The notes beneath the pieces are model-generated. The model was not told the origin of the DNA, did no database searches, and saw nothing but the letters and a program-made list of their open reading frames with translations. Shown one piece after another: positions 6,401-15,600 of a stretch of DNA of 35,004 nt; the stretch's first letter is position 1, and the number at the start of each line of letters is the position of its first letter. Location: positions 1 to 35,004 of the IMG/VR virus record IMGVR_UViG_3300034112_000940; one strand, 5' to 3'. The position numbers and the translations under genes were made by a program. The DNA comes from a virus.

Positions 6401-7647
6401 ACCAAAACGGTATACAGTCTGTTTTCCGTTAATCCAAAAGGGCTGGCAGAAGTACTTGTTGTTGAGGCTAATGGATAGCCAGGCAAAGAGTTACCTGTAA
6501 TAGAATCAATTAGATCAACCTTGTATCTTTCTGCATCTGGTGAATACCAAGAAATGTCTGCGGAGCTTTTTGTTCTATTTGATATTGTTATTTCTGGGTT
6601 TTCTATTTCCCTAGGAGGGGTAAATACATATGAAGCAACTTGTTGGGTTTCATTAAAATCTAGCAGGTGCTGCTCCAAAGAAAGGCTGGGATTATAATAG
6701 TAATCTTTTGCAACTGCATAAACATTAATTATATAGTCTTCACCAGAATCAATCATTGCTTGTGTATACTGTACAAAACTAGAGTACTGGTGATTTGGAA
6801 GTACGTCTTCGCTTTTCAGATCTCCTATCCTTGTACCATAAAAATCAGTAAACTCAACTATTTGCTTTCCAATAAACTCATCAGTCCGAGATGAAGAAAA
6901 ATATTGTCCATTTGGATATGATGATGCAGATGATGTTAGGTACTGCCATTTAAATCCAAATATTTTAAATTCAGGCATGCTAAGTGTTTCATCTTCAATT
7001 ATTTGATCTCCAGTGCTGTATGTGTGAAATCCAAATGTTAGTTTTGGGAATATTCCGTTTGCACTTGGATACCATGTAGTTGCCTCTAAGTAATCCGACT
7101 CTTCTGGATTTTTATCTTCTGCAGCTTGAATCTTTGCTCTAAACCCAACTTTATTTTTAATGTCTTCTAAATTAATTACTGGGCGCAATGCAGTATTCGT
7201 TGGAACCTGATCTAGGTAGTCAGAGTCTTTATATTCTAGATACTCTAATTCTTGAGTTATTAAATCTGTTTGATCTGCCCACCCGCCAAGGGCAGCCTTT
7301 TGAATTTTTATTAAAAAGGATTTAGGGTCTTCGTACCACTTTCCTCTTCTGACATACATCTTGTCTTGCTGAGTGCACTGATACTCTGACTCTATCGATG
7401 ATGGAGATATAAATACAAGACCCACGTCTGATTTTGGATATGGGAACGCTGCTCCAAATATTCTTCTCCAGATGCCGCTTCCTTCGTATCTCCATATGCT
7501 TTTAAGTTTTACCCAGCCACGATCAGCCACGTTGACTTCTCCACCGAAGTCATTTATTCTTCTAAAAATATTTTTTATTTTTACCCAGCCATTAGTGGCT
7601 ACAGAAACCTCACCGCCTGAGTCGTTAATTCTTCTCCAGATTGTCAT
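3499..7647 (-). CDS. Giant minor tail/fibre protein: FN3, thrombospondin-like repeats, TIN repeat, C-terminal Hint domain
   Basis: A 1382-residue protein made of clear blocks. Residues 1-65 hold two copies of a roughly 25-residue unit (WRRINDxGGEV...GWVKxKxI). A beta-rich body follows, with a fibronectin III-like domain near 345-440. Residues about 583-1126 are nine cysteine-rich repeats of about 60 residues, each starting KTY(S/G)xW and resembling thrombospondin type 1 (WSxYGxC, then RxRxWTA, then paired cysteines). Residues 1127-1219 are 31 Thr-Ile-Asn/Asp tripeptides. After GGGG, a Hint domain begins at Cys1225 (GTKIQMADG, GDEVMA) and contains TYEH and a final AHN. The protein probably forms a receptor-binding or decorative tail-tip fibre whose C-terminus is removed by self-cleavage. 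It lies between the FN3 tip gene and the oxygenase gene. The domain assignments are pattern-based; the structure of the thrombospondin-like part is the least certain. Confidence 0.85.
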   Translation of the reverse strand: MTIWRRINDSGGEVSVATNGWVKIKNIFRRINDFGGEVNVADRGWVKLKSIWRYEGSGIWRRIFGAAFPYPKSDVGLVFISPSSIESEYQCTQQDKMYVRRGKWYEDPKSFLIKIQKAALGGWADQTDLITQELEYLEYKDSDYLDQVPTNTALRPVINLEDIKNKVGFRAKIQAAEDKNPEESDYLEATTWYPSANGIFPKLTFGFHTYSTGDQIIEDETLSMPEFKIFGFKWQYLTSSASSYPNGQYFSSSRTDEFIGKQIVEFTDFYGTRIGDLKSEDVLPNHQYSSFVQYTQAMIDSGEDYIINVYAVAKDYYYNPSLSLEQHLLDFNETQQVASYVFTPPREIENPEITISNRTKSSADISWYSPDAERYKVDLIDSITGNSLPGYPLASTTSTSASPFGLTENRLYTVLVTALAGEGDKYKSDEVSKSFRTISTGVEAILGEPYDITENSYKVYIANYSSLSGFTITANVSLGSASISADVISVSGITSSGDSCLTVTTEKIDNVNLTAVSYEQATSDTLCTEIGSIWYCLTYGNTQPVVCSGPTIELSDKSGGASGYSITCSKTEICCQKVVLEPKVYTEWVIGLCTVFPADPKRPRTRQWTQQQKTTSQNCVVTTVELSGSETEYIDCCIATSTLGEKTYGTPGPWGTCTPNVGITRLVPWTATRTNYSRDCITTTTQESGNEQQFKDCCVASTVDGDKTYSAWSEYGECYGADPRRTRSRTWTALRITTNTSCVETTTEISGTEQQDTSCCTPSTTYGPKTYGTPGPWGTCNLNTGQIGRLIPWTATATTINSSCVTTVGPGSGNDVDYKDCCTSSVTTGPKTYSDWSAYGSCIQGERTRYRTWTAIETSNTINCTSSTKEVNGTEFGYAPCCTAGCTLGTKTYGDWSAYGSCSNGERRRQRSWTAINTCIDSSCNIISQNELNSVEYEYTSCCTQVCTTGEKTYGAWGAYGSCNLFTSQICRTRPWTAQQSCFTTSCTNEVTTISGNDIECIDCCTASVTTGPKTYSAWSAYGNCSQGERTRSRTWTAIETSNTVNCTSSTKEVSGTEFEYAPCCTAGCTTGDRSYSAWGSWGSCSQGEQARIRTWTAIETCINSSCNVLSTREVSSFEIEYRNCTTINTINTINTINTINTINTINTINTINTINTINTINTINTINTINTINTINTINTINTIDTIDTINTINTIDTINTINTIDTIDTIDTIDTIDTGGGGCHVVGTKIQMADGTFKNIEDLYIGDEVMAADVPGVGDNEADISNLSLWSSEDISGTTKTVANVTNVIIRSYGQYYLINDTIKITYEHIIPARQNGVWKFIEVKDLNVGDTVMNENLDNVTVTSKILVDEIVETVSINIENKDIYFVEGLMAHNFSEKT
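3517..3975 (-). other. Hint (hedgehog/intein-type) self-processing domain
   Basis: Residues 1225-1377 of the fibre protein. Block A is Cys1225 followed by VVGTKIQMADG, the nucleophile of the N-to-S acyl shift. Block B is TYEH (TxxH). The final block is AHN, where Asn1377 could cyclise. The residue after Asn is Phe, not Cys, Ser or Thr, and only five residues follow, so protein splicing is unlikely. N-terminal cleavage after GGGG is the expected reaction, as in Hint and bacterial intein-like domains. Confidence 0.85.
3991..4269 (-). repeat. 31 tandem 9-bp units encoding (Thr-Ile-Asn/Asp)n
   Basis: Exactly 279 bases made of 31 in-frame 9-base units, often paired into an 18-base unit by alternating Thr codons (ACA/ACT). 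The Asn version dominates at the N-terminal side, and the Asp version clusters next to the GGGG-Hint junction. The array keeps the reading frame and probably grows and shrinks by slippage. It may form a thin beta-solenoid-like or extended stalk; the fold is not known to me. Confidence 0.95.
4273..5901 (-). repeat. Nine thrombospondin-like coding repeats
   Basis: Nine units of roughly 180 bases encode the cysteine-rich modules of the fibre protein (residues about 583-1126). Units 5 and 8 are the most alike: about 190 bases near 4448-4636 and near 4990-5176 are nearly identical, which points to a recent internal duplication. Units 2 and 4 form another related pair (KTYGTPGPWGTC). Confidence 0.85.
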
Positions 7648-7659
7648 ATTTCTACACCA

Positions 7660-10600
7660 TTAAATTCTTGAAAGCCATATATCTCCAGGATTAAAGCTTA
7701 CAGATGTACCGCCAACGTCTCTAGTTAAAGCACCGTTAGGAAGGTTTCCTCCTCCATAATGAAATGCTCTACCAGTAGTCAAGTATCCATCTTTATCCTG
7801 CACAACAGTTGTGTCTCCGCCATACCCATCATTATTTGATGTTACGCTTAATCTGATTTTAAAGGCAGCATAAGGTTTTTGATCTGGATTTATTGAAAAA
7901 ATTCCATTTTCGTAAACAACTGATCTGTTTCCTAAACTAAAGCTTCCAGCACCTTTTGTTACCCCGCCTGGTCCTGTTGCTGGTATAGTTGTAGATTTTC
8001 CTAGTAAATAATCATTTGAAAAACTTTCACCTGCTCCTAAAAATATATTTGATGCAACTAAATCTGTTTGAATATTAAATGTTCCATTAGGGTTTTCTTG
8101 GGTAGGAGTTGAATAGGTTATTTTTCCGCCAGCTAATCTAAATGCACCAGATGAAGATATGTAATCAATATTTCCTGGGTTGCCGCTTCCCGATCCTGGA
8201 TATACTGTATTCCATTCAGCAGGTGTTGTAAAGTAATGATTTGACCCAACAATGTTTCCGCCAATAATAGAGCCTTGTTCTCCATTAAGTGTTACTTGAG
8301 ATAATGTATTTGTAGACTTAATATTTGCAGAATCGATTGTCCAGCCGCTTGTAATCTTATATCCTGTAGTATTACCTGCAGCAATATCTGCGGCTGTTGT
8401 AGGAACAGCTGTTCCGAAACCTCCTTGACCTGCAAATAGTGCTCCTTTAATAACTGCATCTACTGCAGTCATTTTACCTGAGTAGGTAACAGAGAAATTA
8501 GGAGAGACCGTTCTAGATCCTCCAGCCCAAATCATTACTGTTGAATCTGATGATGTATTTGGAGCATATAGTCCAACATTTCCACCATAGTTAATGGATG
8601 AGCCAGATGCATCCTTTGACAATGTCCATCCAGCTATTAATCCTTTTACTGCTTTAATTCCATTCACTGTATCCAAAGAAACAAATTGTCCGTCTGCTGT
8701 GCTTGTTACCTGAATACCAGTTCCAATTTTAGCACCGAGTTGATCTTTTAAAACTCCAAACTCTATCTTTCCTTGGTCTGTGTTCAAAAGTATTTGGCCG
8801 TCGCCGAAGTTAGTAGGAGATGTGTCACCAGTTCTTGTAGCCGATCCACCTATTTGAATAGAACCTATCACTCCATTGTCTACATATATGCTTCCTCGTA
8901 TATTAGCATCATTGGCTTTTAGTAATCCAGTAGTTGCTGCAACTTCAAACCCTGAGCCAACTTTTATCTTACCGCCAGTAATATCAATATTGTTTGCTTT
9001 AACATATCCATTAGGCTTAACGTAAAATTCTGCTGCATCAGATCCGCCTGCTGAAGGTGAGCCTGCCCAAAATGAATAGGTGCTTCCTGGAGACATTCCC
9101 GCATATCTCATAGATAAAACAGCAGGGGTTCCTACAGAAACCGTGTTTCCCTTTTCTATCTTGTCTAAAGAAATTTCCCATCCGCCAATGCGTCCTTTAT
9201 TTGTTATAATTCCATTTAATGTATCGAGCTGAAACAGCTGTCCACTTGCATCTGTCCCCTGAATTCCATACTCATTTATAAATGCACCAGATGAATTTTT
9301 TAATTGTCCTACTTCAAATTTATTGGCACCAGAATAAACTCTTAGTTGGCCAGGAACTGTAGCACTTCCAATATCAACTGATCCAGTAAAGTTTCCAGCA
9401 TTTGCATTTACAGTTCCAGTTACTGATAAATCCATTCCGTCCCAAACCATTTTGTCTGTTGTTCCACCGACTGTAAAGTAAGCAGCACTCGACTCATTAG
9501 TATTTCCTTGCACATACCAATAATTATTTGGCGCTACGTAAAGTCCTTTTTGAGAATTATCTCCGTCAATTCCATATCCAAGCTTCATGTCTCCAGCGGT
9601 TATTGCTACATCTGGAAGCAAGGAGTTGCTGACTGGAGATACTACAGGATCATAAGTTCTCCATGCGGTTTCATTTGTGTTTCCGTAAATATCAAATGTG
9701 CTAACAGCAATCTCATATGTCTTTCCGCCTTTTAGACCATAAAGATAAGAGGAAGTTTTGGTTCTTCCTGGTACAGACATGTATGTGTAAGGACCTGTTG
9801 ATCCCTGTATCCTAAATCTAATTCTATATCCAGCAGTGTCTGGATCTGTATTTTCTGTCCATGTAAATAAAACTTTTTTATCAAAAGAAAATAAGCCGTT
9901 AGAGTCATCGGATACTGTAGCTGATTGCAATTCAAAATCATTCTCTGGAGGGTTGTCATCAAATGCAATTGAATCTATTGGCTTTACTGTTTTCTCTAAA
10001 GAAAAATTAGAGTAGCAGCCAAATTTTCCAACGTATCTTATTTTTACTATCTTATCTGCAAAAGGGCTTGTGTCAAGCTCGGTGCCTTTTATTGCTGGGC
10101 TTGGGCCAGAATAAACTAAAGTTGATTGCTGGCTACCAGCATCTCTCGCATAAACTTCTGTTGCTACCGCCCACGATGGTGCTGTCCATATAACAGTGTA
10201 ACCAGCACTTATGCCAAATGCGTCATCAATGGTGGGAGTTAATCCAGTTCCTTGGCATCCAATTGTGGGAGTTGTGAATGATACTCCAGCAGTAAAGTTT
10301 CCAGCAATATCTCTAGACTGAAAAAGCCCAGTGTATGAGGGTGTTAAATTTAAATAACCAAAATTTAGAAGAAAATCAGAATATGGTATTTTTAAACTAT
10401 GAGTTCCAGAAGCAGATGGAGGCTCGCCATAAAATATTGCTGATGTTGGAGGAGTTAAAGTATTTGTTAAAGTAATCTTAAATCTATCTGGAGGGTTTGT
10501 TAAAGGCATTGTGTATGGTATAACAAGGTCCTCTCCAGACCAGGTTACATTTCCTAGAACTACTTCGTTTGGAGGCTCTTTATCAAATGTTTGAGGATCA

Positions 10601-11391
10601 AATATCTTTGCTGTTTTTACAGAAGAGTCCAGACCCTGGCAATCGGAATATGATAAGTGATTAACTTTAACATAAACATCATTTATTGTATCTAGGCCTA
10701 TATCGGCAGGGCCAATTCCAGTATACCTTTGAACCCAATTGTAAGGGTTATTGGTTAAAGATACAAAAACTCTTGTCTCTCTATACGTTAAAGCTTTTGA
10801 TAGATCATCTTGCCAAGATACCATTATTCCATCTATAGTACTTGCCACTTTCCATTTATCGTCTGGTATAGAGTTTGCACATATTGGATCAACATACGGT
10901 GCTAGCGTTACTGGGCATTGGTCTGAGCTTCCATCACCATACACACTTTGAATAGTAAAAGATGTAAATTCTGTTCTAAATTTATTTCCAAACTGAAAAA
11001 TATTATTTTCTTTAGTAAGAACCCATGAATAATTTAATGATGAGCCAGATGCTGGAATAAGTTGAGATCTTGTATATCCACCAGCAGTTAGCGACACTAC
11101 ATAATTTCTTACACGGTCATCATTTTTTGTCCATGTTAAATTTAATCCAGCCGTTGCATCCCATGTGGCGACTACGTTTATTGGGCAAACCCTTGAGGGT
11201 GCAGGTGTAGTAAAATTAAATCTGTCTGAAAATTCGCTTGTTCCCAAAGACTTATCGCTATATATCCAAGCAGCCTGCAATGCATAATCAGTATTACAAT
11301 CTAGATCTGGGATTACAACATCCCAGTAGTCTCCATCTTGACTCTGAGTTATTCCTAGATCTGGATATTGTTCTGACACATTAAACCCCAA
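7660..11391 (-). CDS. Fibronectin III-rich tail tip / minor tail protein
   Basis: A protein of about 1243 residues. The first half (about 1-590) is a chain of about six fibronectin III-like modules (for example LNLTWTKNDDRVRNYVV and TWTENTDPDTAGYRIRF). The second half is made of glycine-rich strand repeats of the kind seen at the end of tail-tip J-like proteins: FEVGQLKNSSGAFINEYGIQ and FGVLKDQLGAKIGTGIQ are two copies of one unit, each followed by a LDTxNGI...GGW or AGW motif. It would lie outside the particle at the tail tip and take part in host contact. The annotated start is TTG at 11391, overlapping the upstream gene by 11 bases. GTG at 11379, preceded by GGGG, is an equally good start. 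The first fibronectin module seems to lack its early strands. Confidence 0.8.
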   Translation of the reverse strand: MGFNVSEQYPDLGITQSQDGDYWDVVIPDLDCNTDYALQAAWIYSDKSLGTSEFSDRFNFTTPAPSRVCPINVVATWDATAGLNLTWTKNDDRVRNYVVSLTAGGYTRSQLIPASGSSLNYSWVLTKENNIFQFGNKFRTEFTSFTIQSVYGDGSSDQCPVTLAPYVDPICANSIPDDKWKVASTIDGIMVSWQDDLSKALTYRETRVFVSLTNNPYNWVQRYTGIGPADIGLDTINDVYVKVNHLSYSDCQGLDSSVKTAKIFDPQTFDKEPPNEVVLGNVTWSGEDLVIPYTMPLTNPPDRFKITLTNTLTPPTSAIFYGEPPSASGTHSLKIPYSDFLLNFGYLNLTPSYTGLFQSRDIAGNFTAGVSFTTPTIGCQGTGLTPTIDDAFGISAGYTVIWTAPSWAVATEVYARDAGSQQSTLVYSGPSPAIKGTELDTSPFADKIVKIRYVGKFGCYSNFSLEKTVKPIDSIAFDDNPPENDFELQSATVSDDSNGLFSFDKKVLFTWTENTDPDTAGYRIRFRIQGSTGPYTYMSVPGRTKTSSYLYGLKGGKTYEIAVSTFDIYGNTNETAWRTYDPVVSPVSNSLLPDVAITAGDMKLGYGIDGDNSQKGLYVAPNNYWYVQGNTNESSAAYFTVGGTTDKMVWDGMDLSVTGTVNANAGNFTGSVDIGSATVPGQLRVYSGANKFEVGQLKNSSGAFINEYGIQGTDASGQLFQLDTLNGIITNKGRIGGWEISLDKIEKGNTVSVGTPAVLSMRYAGMSPGSTYSFWAGSPSAGGSDAAEFYVKPNGYVKANNIDITGGKIKVGSGFEVAATTGLLKANDANIRGSIYVDNGVIGSIQIGGSATRTGDTSPTNFGDGQILLNTDQGKIEFGVLKDQLGAKIGTGIQVTSTADGQFVSLDTVNGIKAVKGLIAGWTLSKDASGSSINYGGNVGLYAPNTSSDSTVMIWAGGSRTVSPNFSVTYSGKMTAVDAVIKGALFAGQGGFGTAVPTTAADIAAGNTTGYKITSGWTIDSANIKSTNTLSQVTLNGEQGSIIGGNIVGSNHYFTTPAEWNTVYPGSGSGNPGNIDYISSSGAFRLAGGKITYSTPTQENPNGTFNIQTDLVASNIFLGAGESFSNDYLLGKSTTIPATGPGGVTKGAGSFSLGNRSVVYENGIFSINPDQKPYAAFKIRLSVTSNNDGYGGDTTVVQDKDGYLTTGRAFHYGGGNLPNGALTRDVGGTSVSFNPGDIWLSRI

Positions 11392-12241
11392 ACGAAAGGT
11401 CTAGTTTAAATTCTATTGATGCTTCTCTTCCAATTACTTTAATCATTGTTGAGTCTAGTATAGATCTGGCAATGAGACCGTATTCTGGATCAAAGGTGTC
11501 CTCGTCATTTATTCTAAGACCATCCATAGATACAGATGTTTGAGCAGTTGTTGGAGTAACAATAATTCCTAACTTAACAACACTTTGTGGATTAAATGTT
11601 CCTGTTGATACCCCAGTAGACATGTTTAAATTCTTTATATTGTTTCCAACTGAGTGTCCAGTAAATGTAAATTCTAAGTAATCGGTATTTGAGCTATAGA
11701 GCCTTACCTTCAATGAGGACAGGTTTGCATCATTTGCTTTGTATGAAAATGATAATGTATCTAATGGGTTGTACCCAGATATATCCATACTATCAAGTAT
11801 GTAAGTGTACTCTTTTGGGGCCGCCCCATTTGATGTAAATGTTAACGAACTATCTCCAACTCTAAAGTTTGTTTGATCTAGCTCTGGCTCTGGACTCCAC
11901 TGGTATGGCAATTCAAAGTTAGATATAAATTTGCTTTCATATAAATTTCTTGAATAAGACTGGCCAGAGTAGATTCCAATTTCATTAATCTTACCTGCAA
12001 TGTTTGTAGGAAGTGTAGCTGAATAGATTACTGTATATTTTATTGGTGATACAGAAGAGTCTATATCGATCCCTCCGACCCTAATTGGAACACGATAGAA
12101 CTCAAAACCAAGTCTTGAGTTTGTATCTGACAAAGCATATTCAGTTCCTGTTGCAATTCCAATAGCCATTTCTTTTGAAGAAAATGATGAGTTACCAGCT
12201 ACAAAATTAGTAAGAAATCTTTTACCAAATTTAGTTATCAT
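11381..12241 (-). CDS. Minor tail protein with carbohydrate-binding-like region
   Basis: A 286-residue protein. The N-terminal part (MITKFGKRFLTNFVAG, then AIGIATGTEYALSD and LGFEFYRVPI) resembles baseplate or tail-tip proteins that arrange adhesins. The central part (about 125-235) is a beta sandwich-like stretch (LSFSYKANDANLSSLKVRLY, YLEFTFTG) similar in pattern to carbohydrate-binding modules. The C-terminus ends SIEFKLDLSFGV. The ATG overlaps the upstream stop (ATGA) and is preceded by a good GGGAGG site. Placed between the hub-proximal small protein and the fibronectin protein, it probably connects the tail tip to adhesins. The sugar-binding idea is inference. Confidence 0.65.
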   Translation of the reverse strand: MITKFGKRFLTNFVAGNSSFSSKEMAIGIATGTEYALSDTNSRLGFEFYRVPIRVGGIDIDSSVSPIKYTVIYSATLPTNIAGKINEIGIYSGQSYSRNLYESKFISNFELPYQWSPEPELDQTNFRVGDSSLTFTSNGAAPKEYTYILDSMDISGYNPLDTLSFSYKANDANLSSLKVRLYSSNTDYLEFTFTGHSVGNNIKNLNMSTGVSTGTFNPQSVVKLGIIVTPTTAQTSVSMDGLRINDEDTFDPEYGLIARSILDSTMIKVIGREASIEFKLDLSFGV

Positions 12242-12585
12242 GATCTTCCTCCCTGCTTATCTGATATTGTTATTGCGTATAAGAAACCATCTATCTTCTC
12301 TTCGCTTGAATTGTAAATTCTAAACTTAGCTCTTGCTCTTTGCATTCCAGATGCATCCTCATACAGCTCAAATCCTTTTAAAACTATGTCTGAAAGCTGA
12401 GGCCTTTTACCGCCTTTGGGATCGTCGTCTCCATCTTCGTCCCCAGGAGATCCTACAGAACTGTTTGATCCAAATGGAAAGGACTGAGTAATGGACTTAG
12501 TCTCTCCAGACTTGCCCTTCCAAACTTCGGCTAAACGAGGGTCATCATCAAAGATGACTGGTATTTTTCCTACTTCAATTCCCAT
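12238..12585 (-). CDS. Small tail-tip-associated protein with acidic linker
   Basis: A 115-residue protein with an N-terminal segment (VGKIPVIFDDDPRLAEVW), a disordered Gly/Asp-rich linker (GSPGDEDGDDDPKGGKRP) and a C-terminal beta-rich part (IVLKGFELYEDASGMQRARA). It has no membrane segment or signal peptide. It lies directly between the 1100-residue hub protein and the minor tail protein, whose start it overlaps by 4 bases. An extended -10-like sequence lies upstream but no clear Shine-Dalgarno is seen before its ATG. The function is unknown; a linker or chaperone of the tail tip is possible. Confidence 0.55.
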   Translation of the reverse strand: MGIEVGKIPVIFDDDPRLAEVWKGKSGETKSITQSFPFGSNSSVGSPGDEDGDDDPKGGKRPQLSDIVLKGFELYEDASGMQRARAKFRIYNSSEEKIDGFLYAITISDKQGGRS

Positions 12586-12591
12586 TTATTT

Positions 12592-12600
12592 ATTATACCA
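12592..12600 (-). promoter_or_regulatory. Extended -10 promoter candidate TGGTATAAT
   Basis: TGGTATAAT occurs 9 bases after the TAA stop of the hub gene and 6 bases before the next ATG. The surrounding 14 bases are identical to those at 2371-2384. There is no -35 match. Transcription from here would give an almost leaderless mRNA for the 115-residue protein, which lacks a Shine-Dalgarno. Confidence 0.35.
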
Positions 12601-12608
12601 TTACGCCA

Positions 12609-15600
12609 TTAGATTGCTCTACATGAAAGCGTAGTGGTTACCCCCTCACTATATTGCAAGGAGCATCTAACAACTAAATATTTAGTATCTGTTTCAGACA
12701 TGCCCAAAACTGGGTATTTAATACTTATAATATCGCCAGCAGAAATTAAAGGGTTTCCAAAAACTTCTATGTCCACAAACCTTCCTTTATTTAATACGCT
12801 TGACTTTATCCAATCTGCTAAAGTTTTTGCGTCCTCTTCAGACTGAATCCAAGAAGATTCAAAAACAACAAATTCTTTATTTGAGGAGTCCTCTGACTGA
12901 TCTGTATCGTAGTCTATGGCGCCAGACCTTCTTATAGAATTTCCCAAAACATAAAAACTTGTATTATTACTATCATCTAAAACTACAGTAGTTGAAGTGT
13001 TATTTAAAACGTAAGATTCGGCACCGAAAGGCTGTAACCTTTGATCTAATATTTTAACATATTTATTTAATGCGGTTCTAAAAGTAATTGGTACGGCTGG
13101 TCTAGACTCATCATCATAAGACTCTTTTACTTTTCTTATTTCTCTAGCGGTAGTTCCGAATTCAAAAAGGGCACCGTTTTCGTCGGCAGCGGTTTGGCCA
13201 GCATTGTAAATTAAATCTCCAAATAGCATAGAAAGAGTATCATCAGCATAAACACCATTGTATTCATAATTCCTGGTTAAAGATATATTTTTGTATACAT
13301 CTTCATCAATACTTTTAGCATACAGATATTCAAAATAAGCAATTCCCTGACCACAGTGTAGTCCAACATTTTTTGTTATTGAAAGAGGTGGAATAGTTAA
13401 ATTAACAGAATCACTTCCAGAATCAATTGCTTCAATTTTAAATCCATTAATAAAGACAGTAATTATATTTTTTAAAGATTCTTTTTTTACCAGTACATCT
13501 ATATTGTAAGAGCTGCCAGCGTAAATTCCAGCCAATGTTTTGGTAGATGTCTGCTGGCTATCTTTTAAAACTGTAAGCTTATTATTATTAACTCTAACAA
13601 CCATAATATCTTTTTGAAGGCCAGAAAATGCAGTTGTGCGTACAAGCACGTAGTAACCATTTTTGCCAGTTGAGTCTAAGCAAAATCCAATGCCACCTAC
13701 CTGCTCTGGTGTATTAAGCTGGCTATCAAAAAACATCCTTGTTCCAAATGAAACAAAAGGCTTTGTAGTATCTACTGAATTAAAATCTTTAACTGCAATA
13801 TCAAAAGTTTTTTTATCTTTATCTAGATTTGAAATTGCTAAAAAGCTTTTTGCAATTGTTTCTTCTTCGGTGTTTGCTGGAGTTGTAATACTTCCCACAC
13901 CAGGCTTTAGCTTTGCTACATCTGGAGTAGCTAGGGTAATATTATATTTATTAAATCTATTTGAATCATTTTGCCCAGGCTCATTTATGTAAGAGTTTAA
14001 AGTTTTTTTGTGAGACATTTTAGAGGTGGACAAAGCTCCTCTGGTTTTTATATTATACTCTCCAGTAGGATAAAAATATTTATAACCTGGTTTAGCTAAA
14101 GCTGAATACTTCCATATGTCAGATTGATTTTTAATTAGCACTCTAACTGGAGGCTTATCACGTGGAGGAGTAAATGTTGTGTCTTTCTCTTCAGGTACAT
14201 ACTGATACCAGACTCCATCATACTCAATAACTTCTCCGTTTATTAAAACATAACCGTTAAACTGATCTAAGATTTTATCTACTCTTGCAGAATTTATTGT
14301 ATTTTGATTAAGCTGAAACTTTGTACTGTCGTCATTGATATCTGTTGCAAGGGAGCCAGCACCTAGAAATGAAGATTCAGATTTCCACAAAGGAGAGGAT
14401 GATTCTGAATTGGTAGAAACAAATGCTGTTTTATATCTTACTCTAACATTATTAGCTGAAAAAAGCTCCTTGGTAGACAACCTAATTATGTTAGGCGCAT
14501 ATTCTACATTAGATCCAGACTTGATTTCCTCATTTGTAAATATCCATGAGGTAGGTAATTCTTTGTCGTATATAAAGTTTCTAGTATAAAAGTTTAATAC
14601 ATTGTATTCATCTACAAATGCATTCATCTGTATGTCTCTACATAGCTCTTGCAAAACTTCCCAGACTGTTTGTTCACCGTCCGACCACCAATAAACTAAA
14701 GATGGAATAGAGTCGTCATCAACCTTCCCATCTGTTTTTTTAATATTTATCTTGTAATTAGAAAATCCAACTGAGTCTAAAATTCTTTTAATTACTGAAG
14801 TTACAGGTGAAGACTCTACTAAAAGCTGAGGACATATAGTATCTTGAAGTATTTTTGCAGCATCTGTTGCATCTATGGATGCTTCTCCAAACTCTGATAG
14901 TGACCAAGAGGCTACATAAAAAACTCCTTGAGGTACCTTTTGCACGGAAGATCCGTCTCCAATATTTATGTGTGGTCTTATAATTGCATTCTTAAACAAA
15001 TATAGTTTTGAGTTATCTATTGGGCCAAACCTATCATATTCAACTATCTGCCTAGATGTAGTATTGTATTTTGTTATCAAAAGGCTGAGGTAGTTTGCCG
15101 TTATAACCCCAACTGGAACAATAGAGGTATCATCTGAAGTAGTTTCTTTATTTACTGTAAACGAAACAATGTCTGAATCTATTGACATAACCCATCTTGG
15201 ACTTAACTCAATTACTCCCAAAAACTTTCCTGTATTTGAATTAACTGCAGCTAAAGATATCTTTTTAAAGTATTGAGTTGTTGTATATGTAGTAGGTTCT
15301 GCAGTTGACCATGTAGTTCCATCATAATATATTATTGCTTCCCCGCCTTTATAATCTGGCGCTTCTTTTTGGGTGAGAGTTGTGCCAGATACCGTTATGG
15401 TTGTGTTATCTTGCTTAACTCCAGTTATTGTCCATGATGTGGGTGTGTCGTGGCTAGTTTCAAATCTGGCAACAATCTTATTGGCGGGAACTAATTTTGC
15501 AGTAGTCTTTGCTTCATCTGAAAAATACTCTAAAGAAATATCTATATTAGTGTTTTTAGGCGCTAACCAATATTTATAAACCATATCTGGTCCAGGATAA

